Of a DNA stretch of 39,887 nt, positions 8,705 to 16,554 are shown piece after piece (position 1 is the first letter of the stretch; each line of letters starts with the position of its first letter). The notes under the pieces are model-generated. The model did no database searches, was not told where the DNA came from, and saw only the letters and a list, made by a program, of their open reading frames with translations. The DNA is from a virus: the IMG/VR virus record IMGVR_UViG_3300045738_000594, positions 1 through 39,887 of that record; one strand, 5' to 3'. Both the position numbers and the translations under genes were made by a program.

Positions 8705-9555
8705 GCGAAGAATCCGTTGTGCTTGAACCAGAACCACGGCTCTCCCTTCGCCATCTCCATGCAGTTCCACTGCCAGTAGCCGACATTGTTCAGCCACTGA
8801 CGCCGGAGGCCGTCATCGGGGAAGAAGGGGGTTTCTATATCAGAAATATCATGGCCGCAAACAGGCCAGCCAATGCCACTATCAATGATGGCCGGGACGC
8901 CCGCCACCACCGCCTCGCACGAGACATTCGAGTGATGGGTGACGACACAGTGTGCGCCAGCAAGTAGGCCTTCAAGCCGTTCTTCGCGTGGGCTATATCT
9001 TGTTCCATCCAATCCCTCCGTTCCTCTGTGTTCAGGCTTCGGCCTGTAAACCACTGGTCTTTCGGTATATTTTCGGATGCCCTGAAGAGCGTGTTTCTCC
9101 CACTGGAGCCACCCCATATCGTAGGAGTGCGCCGACTTCCGGCTCATTCCGGCAAGGATAATAAAATCGCCGTGCCGTCTCGGCTCCAATCCCGGCACAT
9201 GGCGGTCGATCCGATCCGAGGGGCAGGGATTGATCATCACCTTGTCGAAGGGATGACGCTTGTCCACGGTAAAACGGTGGAACTCGGCCTGACGGGCCTT
9301 GCCCTTCTCCCTCCGGCCCCAGTAGCCCAGATCAATAAAGAGCGCATGCTTCCCCGCCTTAACGTAATCATTGAAAATAGTCCTCTTCCCATCCTTCAGG
9401 CCGTAGAAGACGGCAACGTCGGCAGAGGCTCGGCCATCGTGCTGGTATCCGAAGACGGTGGAGGTGGTGTCGCCCATCGCCTCAATGCCCTCGCGCATGG
9501 CGTCACAGATCATCATCGACCGCGCCCCCGGTTCTTTATAGATCAGCGCATGCAT
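8701..9555 (-). CDS. Capsule-synthesis-like putative transferase, paralogue 3
   Basis: A 284-aa protein closely parallel to the gene product at 9543-10385. Shared elements in order are a DVAVFYGLKDG strand, KHALFIDLGYWG, an RxxGDFIILAGMS segment, VVYRPKPE, CVVTHHSNVSCEAVVAGVPA and a C-terminal YWQWNCMEM-GEPW motif. The G-T/S-HHSN...G-V-P region is reminiscent of the nucleotide-binding end of GT-B or CDP-glycerol-type transferases. ATG 9555 has an AAGGA site 7 bases upstream. The start codon is 13 bp inside the upstream gene. Probably acts on a surface or virion glycan (inference). Confidence 0.6.
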   Translation of the reverse strand: MHALIYKEPGARSMMICDAMREGIEAMGDTTSTVFGYQHDGRASADVAVFYGLKDGKRTIFNDYVKAGKHALFIDLGYWGRREKGKARQAEFHRFTVDKRHPFDKVMINPCPSDRIDRHVPGLEPRRHGDFIILAGMSRKSAHSYDMGWLQWEKHALQGIRKYTERPVVYRPKPEHRGTEGLDGTRYSPREERLEGLLAGAHCVVTHHSNVSCEAVVAGVPAIIDSGIGWPVCGHDISDIETPFFPDDGLRRQWLNNVGYWQWNCMEMAKGEPWFWFKHNGFFA

Positions 9556-10385
9556 ATCTGTTCCTTCAGAAATCTCCATGCGGTGCCGTCCACCATCTCG
9601 TCGCGGTTCCACTGCCAGTATGAGAGGCCGGAAAGAAACTGGGTCAGGAAGGTCTTGCCGGGAAAGATCGGCTTCTCGATTAGGCCCCCCTCTGGGCAGA
9701 TGCTCTGGCACGGCCCATCGGTGACCATGCCCGGCACCCCGGCGATCAGGCCGTCTATGGCAATATTGCTGTGGTGGCTGACCGTCAGATGGCATCCCCA
9801 CAGGCACTGGCCGAGGGTCTTCTCCCTTACGTCCACGCACCCCGGCACACTGGGCGCACCATCCCAGCTCGGTTTGGGCCGGTACAGGATCGTCCGCTTG
9901 GTGACCCGTCTCAATTCCTTGGCCGCCCTGATCTCCCACTCGTTGGCCTTCAGCCCGGCCTTGCGGGCTTGGTTGGGCGACATGCCCGCCAGCAGGATGT
10001 GCGATCCCTTGTAGCGTTTCTGTGGATCGATGCGATGGTGCTTCCACCGATCAACCTTGTGGCCCATCCTCATTACATCGTCCGGCGTCGGGTGGAGGCC
10101 ATCGATGGCGAAGCGGTGGTAGCCGTTGTAGTGATCGGTGCCGGGAGGCCGGTGACCGAAGTAGCCCCTGTCGATGTAGATCACATGCTTCCTAGCCTTC
10201 AGGTAGTCGGCCATGATCTCCTTGCACCGGCCCTTGAAGGCGTAGAAGAGAGCAACATCACCAACCGGGCGGCTGTAAATCGGCGTCGGCGAAATCACCG
10301 GGCTATCTCCTACGGTCTTGATGCCACGAGCCATCGCCGCCCCAAGCACCTTGGATCGGGTATCGGTTCTCGTCCAGATATCCAC
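9543..10385 (-). CDS. Capsule-synthesis-like putative transferase, paralogue 2
   Basis: A 280-aa protein with the same segment order as its neighbours: DVALFYAFKG, KHVIYIDRGYFG, GSHILLAGMS, ILYRPKPSWDG, LTVSHHSNIAIDGLIAGVPG and terminal YWQWNRDEM-GTAW. It probably starts at GTG 10385, which overlaps the TAG of the preceding gene. No strong ribosome-binding site lies at that spot, so an internal start is possible. The repeated family suggests gene duplication within the phage, with sequential transfer steps or different acceptors. Biochemical activity is not shown by the sequence. Confidence 0.6.
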   Translation of the reverse strand: MDIWTRTDTRSKVLGAAMARGIKTVGDSPVISPTPIYSRPVGDVALFYAFKGRCKEIMADYLKARKHVIYIDRGYFGHRPPGTDHYNGYHRFAIDGLHPTPDDVMRMGHKVDRWKHHRIDPQKRYKGSHILLAGMSPNQARKAGLKANEWEIRAAKELRRVTKRTILYRPKPSWDGAPSVPGCVDVREKTLGQCLWGCHLTVSHHSNIAIDGLIAGVPGMVTDGPCQSICPEGGLIEKPIFPGKTFLTQFLSGLSYWQWNRDEMVDGTAWRFLKEQICMR

Positions 10386-11146
10386 TAACAGCCGAGCCAC
10401 TTCAACGCCTCCCCGCTCTCGATCTCCTCTCTTGTCCACTGCGCCCACGCCAGCCGCCGGAAGGCGGCGTCACGATCTGGGTAGGTTGGCTCCAAGACTT
10501 TATCGACGCCATTGATCGCGGCCCCGGCCATAATGTGATGTGGTCCCATGTAATAAGCCGGGACGCCGTTGATAAGGCTCACGGTCGCCATATTGGATGT
10601 CCAGACGACGACGGCACTGAGGAGCGGCCACAACTCCTTCAGCGGCCTCTGGTTCTGGTGCAGAGCTGGCGGATCGCGCATCTCAATGTGGCGGCCCGTT
10701 GTTGTCTGGAGCATCTCCCGCACCTCTCCCATGAAGCTTTTTGGCATCGCCATGCCGGGCGCACCGAGGCCGCGCTGTCCGCACAATAGTATCCAGTCGC
10801 CGGTCTTGCGCCATGAGTGGATATCCATTTCCATTCGATTCCACCGCTCCGGCCCCGCATAAGGCGTATAGCCGGAACCGTTGTGGCCGGTGCGGGACAG
10901 CGCCGTGTACTTCCGGCCCGCGCTGTCGGGACTGATGTAGGCGTTCTCGGCTACAATGACGCCGCTCATCTCGGCCTCAAATTCATCAGCCAGTTTCCCA
11001 CCCTCCCGATATCGGTTCCAGATCACCAGCATATCGGCCATCACCGGCTTGTGATTGACGGTGTAGCCGAGCTTCAAGAACCCATCACGAAACATTTCAA
11101 ATCGTTTCAGGGGCCACCGAGAAGCAAGGATCGTAACGGTTTTCAT
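10385..11146 (-). CDS. Capsule-synthesis-like putative transferase, paralogue 1
   Basis: A 253-aa protein with an N-terminal MKTVTILASRWPLK strand, ADMLVIWNRYREG, VIVAENAYI, DWILLCGQRG and a C-terminal VVWTSNMATVSLINGVPAYY segment. The protein ends with LAWAQWTREEIESGEALKW, parallel to the YWQWN..EM..G..W ending of the two following paralogues. Start ATG 11146 overlaps the upstream stop (CCATGA). Compared with the paralogues the HHSN motif is replaced by WTSN. Role inferred only from resemblance and context. Confidence 0.58.
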   Translation of the reverse strand: MKTVTILASRWPLKRFEMFRDGFLKLGYTVNHKPVMADMLVIWNRYREGGKLADEFEAEMSGVIVAENAYISPDSAGRKYTALSRTGHNGSGYTPYAGPERWNRMEMDIHSWRKTGDWILLCGQRGLGAPGMAMPKSFMGEVREMLQTTTGRHIEMRDPPALHQNQRPLKELWPLLSAVVVWTSNMATVSLINGVPAYYMGPHHIMAGAAINGVDKVLEPTYPDRDAAFRRLAWAQWTREEIESGEALKWLGC

Positions 11147-11613
11147 GGTTTCTTGAACTCCAGCCAACTCCGGTAACCCTTCTTGGTCAGGTGATACCAC
11201 CCCGTCCCAGTTGAGAGGTTGTAAAGCCAGAAATTTTCGAGGTTGTGCTGGAAGAGAACGATGATCGCCTCGACGCCGAGAAGCTCGGCAAAATGACAGA
11301 TAGATTTTGCTTGGCCGTCCCGCTTGGTATAGCGGGTGATGATGGCGTCGAGGTAGCCTTTTGGGGGCATCATCTCGCCGTCCATGCGGGTCATTTCAAG
11401 AACGGCCACTGGAACGATCTCGCCGTTGACTACCCGCCACTCGATCTGATCGATGTCGCTGACGTAGGAAGTCCGGTCCCACTTCCTTCTCCATTTCCTG
11501 TACCCCACCATCCGGTCTTTGTTATCCCTACGCACCTGTCCTTTCTGGTCGGTGCGGTTGGAGGACCAGTCCTCGGAGACGCGACCACAGGTTGGGCATT
11601 GATCAAGGGCCAC
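11143..11613 (-). CDS. Hypothetical protein with N-terminal CxxC
   Basis: A 156-aa protein read from GTG 11613, which lies behind an AAGGAG site within the end of the upstream gene. It begins ALDQCPTCGRVSEDW, half of a zinc ribbon with no clear second pair. The middle is basic. A possible beta-rich core follows (EWRVVNGEIVPVAVLEMTR) and ends in a nuclease-like YLDAIITRY...KSICHFAELLGVEAIIVLFQ stretch. I do not recognise the family. It is embedded in the modification operon by overlaps on both sides. Confidence 0.5.
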   Translation of the reverse strand: MALDQCPTCGRVSEDWSSNRTDQKGQVRRDNKDRMVGYRKWRRKWDRTSYVSDIDQIEWRVVNGEIVPVAVLEMTRMDGEMMPPKGYLDAIITRYTKRDGQAKSICHFAELLGVEAIIVLFQHNLENFWLYNLSTGTGWYHLTKKGYRSWLEFKKP

Positions 11614-12193
11614 CGAAGAACTCCTTTGTCCAGCCGGACATCGAGAAGACGGCGTCGTGGGTCCATTCATCCAGTTGCATCTTCTCCCGCATCGTCCTGA
11701 TGGTTGAGGGGAATTTCTCGGCATCCTGAAACGTCGGAGCGTAGATGCCGTCAGCATACGGCCCCGGCTCCAGCGGCACCCCGCACAAGATCACCCGCTC
11801 ATATCCCATGATCAGGGCCGCCTTCGCCGCAAACCATGCCGAGCTTCCAGACCCCGCCAGCTTCGGCCACCAGCCGTCGATCCACGGGTAGTCCTCGTGG
11901 GTCTTGGTCGCGTCCGGCTGAACGCTGTACCACTGGCCCTCGGGATGGATCGCCACCGACCGCCAGTAGGAGGCGTTGTCCCGGTCAAGGGTGAAGTTGA
12001 TGTGGGTCTTGATAAACTGGCAGGAGCGGTTTACGCCGATAATCGCCGGGTGATCTTCATTCTTCATCACCTTGTTCCGCGCCCTCACAAAATCGTCCAT
12101 CAGCGATTGGCCCATGCCGGTCACTAGGGCTGTCGGCGTTATGGCGTCGATTGCCGGGCGGTCGTCACGCAGTTCAGGGGGTATCTCGACCAT
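11603..12193 (-). CDS. Sialyltransferase/DUF115-like putative glycosyltransferase
   Basis: A 196-aa protein with an N-terminal TALVTGMGQSLMDDF strand-loop and a central GSSAWFAAKAALIMGYERVIL segment followed by CGVPLEPGPY. The same two signatures occur in the gene product at 8159-8704. In GT29/GT42 sialyltransferases and DUF115-like proteins the comparable segment lines the nucleotide-sugar site. Start ATG 12193 lies 20 bp inside the radical SAM gene. Donor and acceptor unknown. Confidence 0.5.
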   Translation of the reverse strand: MVEIPPELRDDRPAIDAITPTALVTGMGQSLMDDFVRARNKVMKNEDHPAIIGVNRSCQFIKTHINFTLDRDNASYWRSVAIHPEGQWYSVQPDATKTHEDYPWIDGWWPKLAGSGSSAWFAAKAALIMGYERVILCGVPLEPGPYADGIYAPTFQDAEKFPSTIRTMREKMQLDEWTHDAVFSMSGWTKEFFGGP

Positions 12194-13067
12194 AGTGTTT
12201 CATCAGCTTATCGAATGAGAATTTGCCGTGGAGCGTCCCGTCCACGTTGCACTGGGAACAGGGGTGCATGGAGCGATCTCCCTTGGCGAGGTTGAGTCGG
12301 ATTTCTTTCATCTTGTCCGACATCCAGATATTCTCAATCGTATCGGTCTGGACGTTGCCGATGATCAGGTTGCGGCCCCAGTCGTTGGCGCAAAACAGGA
12401 CATCGCCGTTCCAGTCCACAAACATCTTGTAGAAGGGGTAGTGGCATCTCTTCTCCAGCGGCTCCTGCCTCGGCTTAACGATGCCGGATCGGTTATTGAT
12501 AATCAGGCCGTAGCCGTCTTCGGCATCGAAATGGGGCCGCATGACAAAATCGTGGCAGTCGGCTTCTCGGAAGAGCTTGATGAAGTGGGCGGCCTGTTCT
12601 TTGTTGTCGTAAAGATTGACGTACATCTGGGTCAGCCCGGCCTCAAACACCCGCTGGATGTTCGGGATCGTAAGCGGATCACCATTGGTGTTCATCTCGA
12701 TGATATTCTTCGGCAAATAATGTCGAAAGGTGGAGATGTGACCGGCCACCTCCTTGTTGAGCATCGGCTCCCCGTAACCGCTCATGGAGATGCGGCCCTG
12801 ATACTTTATCTGCTGGAGTTGGAGGGCGAGGATGACGACAAGCTGATGCGACATTTTCCAGTCGTAGCGGTTTGGATATACCTCCTCGCTGGCATGAGGG
12901 CAGAAGGAACAGGTGCGGTTGCACCCATCTATGATGTTGACCTCAACCGAGATCAGGGAGGCCATCGGATCATCGCTCCACTTGGCCTTGCCCTCGTGAA
13001 CCTCCTCCTGACGTAGGCGGTGGTCGAGGAATGTCTGGGCGACGGGGGGGCGGGTGCGGTCTGTCAT
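12174..13067 (-). CDS. Radical SAM enzyme with SPASM-like C-terminus
   Basis: A 297-aa protein with the radical SAM iron-sulfur motif CNRTCSFC (Cys49, Cys53, Cys56), followed by SGYGEPML, which matches the GGE-type SAM-binding motif, and EMNTNG. The C-terminal third has a second cysteine set (KRCHYPF, LFCANDW, HPCSQC), as in SPASM domains that hold auxiliary clusters. A line IGNVQTDTIENIW is typical of SPASM proteins. The family modifies peptides, sugars or cofactors. Start ATG 13067 overlaps the 2OG oxygenase stop by 4 bp. An oxygen-sensitive radical enzyme beside oxygenases is noteworthy. Confidence 0.85.
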   Translation of the reverse strand: MTDRTRPPVAQTFLDHRLRQEEVHEGKAKWSDDPMASLISVEVNIIDGCNRTCSFCPHASEEVYPNRYDWKMSHQLVVILALQLQQIKYQGRISMSGYGEPMLNKEVAGHISTFRHYLPKNIIEMNTNGDPLTIPNIQRVFEAGLTQMYVNLYDNKEQAAHFIKLFREADCHDFVMRPHFDAEDGYGLIINNRSGIVKPRQEPLEKRCHYPFYKMFVDWNGDVLFCANDWGRNLIIGNVQTDTIENIWMSDKMKEIRLNLAKGDRSMHPCSQCNVDGTLHGKFSFDKLMKHYGRDTP

Positions 13068-13624
13068 TTGAGCGCGGGTCCACAAGCCCAGCCGACGAGA
13101 GTTTTTCTGGAGCCTCTGGTGATCTTGGTTACCCGGTGGCACATCATGGCGTCGAAGAGGATCATCTCGCCACACGCTAAATCGATGAAATCCGGCTTGG
13201 GTGCGTACATTACCTCGAAGTGTCCTCCCGTGTATTCATCTGGATGCGACAGGCTGATGGTGAATGAGAGTTTCCGAGGGGCCTGTTCCGGCGATCCGGC
13301 ACGGTCGATGTGCCAGTCGAAGTGGTCGCCCTCAAGATAGTTGGCGTACTGGAAATTATCATAGAAACCGTCGAGGTCATAATTGAAGAAGGTGTCATTG
13401 GCTTGGGCCACCTGAAGGGCAATCTCGTCCCATATTTCGCGGGACATATCAAAATCCATCCACGCTATTTTCCCAGCTCGGCCTCCATAATCCCCCACCT
13501 CCCCCGCGATCTCTTTGTCGGAGGCCTCCCCAATTTTAATCAAAGAATTGACCCATTCCTCGTTGAAGGTACAGACCCGCTTCCAGACTTCTTTTGCCCG
13601 CACTATCCTTGGTATCGGAAACAT
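13064..13624 (-). CDS. 2OG-Fe(II) oxygenase (PKHD-type)
   Basis: A 186-aa protein resembling PKHD-type hydroxylases. It has HxD in DWHIDRAG (His105, Asp107), distal His163 (CHRVTKI), and Arg173 in GSRKTLVGW for 2-oxoglutarate. A PRKLSFTISLSHPDEYTGG strand precedes the distal half, which is very typical of the PiuC/EGL-9-like group. Start ATG 13624 overlaps the upstream TGA (TGATG). Likely hydroxylates an amino-acid side chain or a sugar-linked group. The substrate is not evident. Confidence 0.82.
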   Translation of the reverse strand: MFPIPRIVRAKEVWKRVCTFNEEWVNSLIKIGEASDKEIAGEVGDYGGRAGKIAWMDFDMSREIWDEIALQVAQANDTFFNYDLDGFYDNFQYANYLEGDHFDWHIDRAGSPEQAPRKLSFTISLSHPDEYTGGHFEVMYAPKPDFIDLACGEMILFDAMMCHRVTKITRGSRKTLVGWACGPALK

Positions 13625-14577
13625 CAGCCCCTCAATGCGTTGATCAGTTTTTGAAGAAGGAAGCAGTCATCGATAGTGGCGGCTTCCGATGTCTGGCCGT
13701 GGAGGAAGGCGTCCATCTGTTCGTAGACGCCGGGCTTGAGCGGACTCTTCTCCCAGAAGGTGGAAGCTGTACGCCCGACGTACTTTCGGATCGGGTTGTC
13801 CCTGTCGGCTGGGATGACCTCGACGCCCTTGAAGGTGGTGAGTTGTTCGATGGGCGACAGCACCCACGTCTCCCCGTTGGTGAAGCGGGTGCGGATGCCG
13901 ACCGGGCTGGGATCGTCGTTGTTGACAGTTAGATGGATCGGACAGCCATCCACCGTCTCCAGCGTGGCGGCCACAGAGGTGAAGTCTGGCTCGGTATATC
14001 GGTGGGCGGTCTTCACCACCAGCGGCCCGAAGATAAATGTCATCAGATCGAGAATATGGGCGCAATGTGTCTCCCATAGGTGTGGGATGATCTTCTCGCT
14101 GTGGCGGTTGACGATGGCCGGAATGTGTTCCGAGATGGTTATGGTCGCGCTCTTGAGGGTCTGGTGGGCGACATGGGCCTTGAGGAGGCCTACGGTGTCG
14201 TAGAACCGCCTGTTGAACCCGATGATCTTGTTGGCATGCGGCTCGGTGATCGGCACCTTCTGGCGGCCCAGCAGGACCGGCTTCTCGATCAACATCGGCA
14301 ATGGGCAGTTGAGAAGCTCCTGAAATATCTCCGGCGTCACATCCCACGGCACGGCGACGATGATGGCGTCCAGATCGCCCTCCTTCAGGAGAAGCTCCCA
14401 GCCATTGGTGCTGTTATTGTTGTAGAGAAAGCCATCTTTCGATTGGAACCCCTCGATGTTTTCAGAGGTCTTGCTGGTGACGGCGGTGAGAATAACCTCG
14501 GCACCGAGAGCTTGAGCGGCCCGAGCATGTTCGCGGGCCTGTTTGCCCGCTCCGATAAAACCAAGTTTGGTATGCAT
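13624..14577 (-). CDS. Gfo/Idh/MocA-family oxidoreductase
   Basis: A 317-aa protein with an N-terminal Rossmann loop KLGFIGAGKQAREHARAA, then DAIIVAVPWD and LIEKPVLLG. The latter is the EKP signature of Gfo/Idh/MocA dehydrogenases, whose lysine takes part in catalysis. Family members oxidise or reduce sugar rings using NAD(P), often in nucleotide-sugar pathways. ATG 14577 was chosen because the Rossmann strand starts right there. It is the first gene of the modification operon and is preceded by about 140 bp without genes. Confidence 0.85.
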   Translation of the reverse strand: MHTKLGFIGAGKQAREHARAAQALGAEVILTAVTSKTSENIEGFQSKDGFLYNNNSTNGWELLLKEGDLDAIIVAVPWDVTPEIFQELLNCPLPMLIEKPVLLGRQKVPITEPHANKIIGFNRRFYDTVGLLKAHVAHQTLKSATITISEHIPAIVNRHSEKIIPHLWETHCAHILDLMTFIFGPLVVKTAHRYTEPDFTSVAATLETVDGCPIHLTVNNDDPSPVGIRTRFTNGETWVLSPIEQLTTFKGVEVIPADRDNPIRKYVGRTASTFWEKSPLKPGVYEQMDAFLHGQTSEAATIDDCFLLQKLINALRG

Positions 14578-14641
14578 TCCCTGCACTTCCTTCTGCGGGC
14601 CACATGATATGGTGCCGCATTCCCTTGTAACACACAAAATA

Positions 14642-14690
14642 TGGCAAAAGAAAGGGGCAGTCTCCAATCAAGAAAACCACCCCTCTCATT
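14642..14690 (-). terminator. Possible weak terminator after decoration-protein gene
   Basis: On the minus strand GAGAGGGG (14687-14680) can pair with CCCCTTTC (14657-14650), one G-U pair, across a 22-base loop, and the stem is followed by TTTTGCC. It would separate the head genes from the modification cluster. The long loop and short T run make it weak. The remaining 14578-14719 sequence holds no gene, and I see no convincing promoter in it. Confidence 0.25.
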
Positions 14691-14719
14691 TGCTGGCGAG
14701 GAAGCCAACAGGGAGGTCG

Positions 14720-15331
14720 TTAAGCCGGTACGAACTCGATCATAACGCAAGCGTCAGCCTCATTCGCATTAATCTCGGCGTCACCCATCTTGTCCCATGC
14801 GATCTGCACCGCATCGCCCTCGGAGACGGTGTTCGCCCCCGTGGCTACGGACTGATAGACCTCACCCGCGCCCTGACCGGACTGGTCAATGCTGAAGGAA
14901 AGGCCGGTGACGAGAGTTCCGCCTTTAAGAACTCGAATCGCGCCGATTGTGGTCTGAACTTCACCGTTGGTGATCACCTTCGCCCGACGAATAACGCCGT
15001 CGAATGGGGCCGCAACATACTTCGCGGCGGCCACAAAAAGGTTCTCGATGTCGGTTACTATCCACTGGGTTTCCCCAGACCCCATCTCGGTGGTAACGGT
15101 CGTTCCCGAGACGCTATCGACGCGGAGGTTCGCGAGGCCATCGGAGGCGCTGACGAAGAGGATATCACCGCCGTCCAGCATGTCCGAGGACTGCTGAAGA
15201 GTGGTGCTATCTTTCCCGAAGTAGCCGGACGCCAAGACCGTCGCCAACGTGTCGGCGGTGGTCGTGTACCGATAGACCTTGTTGTTGTTGCCATGAGCGA
15301 TCAGGGCAAGGTTTGAAATATCATATGCCAT
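14720..15331 (-). CDS. Probable head decoration or virion protein
   Basis: A 203-aa, Thr/Ser/Gly/Ala-rich protein without charges clustering or a signal peptide, directly downstream of the capsid gene (15 bp gap). Its N-terminus (MAYDISNLALIAHGNNNKVYRYTTTADTLATVLASGYF) continues into a GDILFVSASDG strand. This arrangement is common in phage proteins encoded just after the major capsid and thought to be decoration or head fibre proteins. The role is inferred from position and composition. Confidence 0.6.
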   Translation of the reverse strand: MAYDISNLALIAHGNNNKVYRYTTTADTLATVLASGYFGKDSTTLQQSSDMLDGGDILFVSASDGLANLRVDSVSGTTVTTEMGSGETQWIVTDIENLFVAAAKYVAAPFDGVIRRAKVITNGEVQTTIGAIRVLKGGTLVTGLSFSIDQSGQGAGEVYQSVATGANTVSEGDAVQIAWDKMGDAEINANEADACVMIEFVPA

Positions 15332-15346
15332 CTCTACTTCCCCCTT

Positions 15347-16165
15347 CTACTGGTGCTGGACTTCGATGACGCCTTGATCATCGATCATGCACGAGCCGCC
15401 TGACATGGCGTGGTTGATGAAATGGGCCGCACGTTCCCCTACCCATGTGATATCGGCGGTGATGCCGGGGGCATTTCCATACCCCATAGTATCCTCATGG
15501 TAAATAAACGAGAGGAAAGTCGATCCCGATTTGACGAAATTGGTCACCGAGCTGGGAACCCATGTGATGCCCATCCACCGCTTCGCCTCGGTCCCGTCAA
15601 GCCACGGGTGCATGTTTCCGACAAAGTCGGAATTGGCGAACTCAGAGATGTTCAGCATATCGTTCCAAGCATTCCAGCCGAGTGTGGCCCACATCTTACC
15701 TTCCTCGAACACATCGTTGTCGCCGAGGGTTTCCACTGCCGTCTGGATTTTGCCCTTGGCGAGAGCCGCCGAAGAATGGGCGACCTCATTAGAAGTTGTG
15801 TCGAGAGTGGTAGAGAGTTGCTCGTCAATCTTCCGCGCCAGCGCGGCGGCACCGCCTTCGGCGATGACCCTGCGCTCATCGTGGTTGACCTTGGCCTCAT
15901 CTAGCTTATCGACATAATCTCCCGCATAAAAATCAGAAAGCGTACACTGGATCGCAGTGTGACTCTGGTTCATGGGGGTTATCAGGCCGTGGCGAGATTT
16001 GGTCGTCGCAACGCCTTTACCAATCTTTTGGAAGGTCGTAGATGATCCGGTCACATTCGGCTTACGGCGAACCGTATTGATCAGTTTTGAGGTGCGGCGT
16101 TGAAACGCGGCCTTAACCTCGCGCTCGTACTGCCTCACAAAACTTGTGTCTACCGAAGTTGACAT
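15347..16165 (-). CDS. Major capsid protein
   Basis: A 272-aa protein starting MSTSVDTSFVRQYEREVKAAFQ. A segment ALARKIDEQLSTTLDTT and a late FLSFIYHEDTMGYG region are typical of podovirus capsid proteins in this position. The order portal, Bbp19-like, scaffold, small gene, capsid, decoration strongly supports the call. Start ATG 16165 has GGAG 10 bases upstream. The transcript leader is long and structured (see 16215-16357). The 272-aa length is at the short end for capsids, and no pro-domain is evident, consistent with a separate scaffold. Confidence 0.82.
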   Translation of the reverse strand: MSTSVDTSFVRQYEREVKAAFQRRTSKLINTVRRKPNVTGSSTTFQKIGKGVATTKSRHGLITPMNQSHTAIQCTLSDFYAGDYVDKLDEAKVNHDERRVIAEGGAAALARKIDEQLSTTLDTTSNEVAHSSAALAKGKIQTAVETLGDNDVFEEGKMWATLGWNAWNDMLNISEFANSDFVGNMHPWLDGTEAKRWMGITWVPSSVTNFVKSGSTFLSFIYHEDTMGYGNAPGITADITWVGERAAHFINHAMSGGSCMIDDQGVIEVQHQ

Positions 16166-16214
16166 GGTTCATGCTCCAAACCGTTGTTGCATTAAAGGGT
16201 TCAGCGCAGAACTG

Positions 16215-16357
16215 GCAGGGTGGCCGATGTTTTGGTGGTTTGGCGGGGTGGCCTTTCGGGGCCGCCTCTCCCCCTATATCGGGGCTTCCGGCTCTAACTA
16301 GTAAGTCGAGCGGGGCGCGGAGTGCGGGTGGCCGCTGTGTTACGATTGCCACCCTGC
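16215..16357 (-). promoter_or_regulatory. Structured leader of capsid gene with 10-bp inverted repeat
   Basis: The 221-bp gap between the small gene (ending 16387) and the capsid start contains a perfect 10-bp inverted repeat, GCAGGGTGGC (16215-16224) and GCCACCCTGC (16348-16357). Between them lie smaller hairpins such as GGCC..GGCC around 16244-16262. In the capsid mRNA the arms could close a leader domain of about 140 nt. No strong sigma70-type promoter was recognised here. Function (translation control, processing or mRNA stability) is a guess. Confidence 0.35.
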
Positions 16358-16386
16358 ACTACCAGATATTGTCTGGTCAAGTTTTT

Positions 16387-16554
16387 TTAGCCCTTGATAT
16401 AGACACGTTTGGCAAGGCTCTTGATCGTCGAGGTCTTCCCGTCAGGTTTACGGACCTTGAAAGAGGTCTTGTTCACCTTCAGGATTTTGACCCGATCTGA
16501 GCCATCCGCATTGGACCATATCTGGCCCGCCGCTGGTTTCTTTGCCGCCATCAT
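16387..16554 (-). CDS. Small conserved-looking basic protein (55 aa)
   Basis: A 55-aa gene starting at ATG 16554 behind AAAGGAGA, overlapping the scaffold stop. The protein begins MMAAKKPAAGQIWSNADG and then has a compact beta-like pattern DRVKILKVNKTSFKVRKPDG, which suggests an SH3-like or KOW-like fold. It is basic (many Lys/Arg), has no membrane segment, and lies just upstream of the capsid gene. Function unknown. The clean ribosome-binding site and coupling make it very likely real. Confidence 0.75.
   Translation of the reverse strand: MMAAKKPAAGQIWSNADGSDRVKILKVNKTSFKVRKPDGKTSTIKSLAKRVYIKG

Noticed and set aside
16113-16352. Minus-strand 79-codon frame with CQFC and later His/Cys residues, zinc-finger-like
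   Set aside because: It overlaps the capsid gene start by 53 bp in another frame and has no proper ribosome-binding site. The cysteines are probably chance in the capsid leader.
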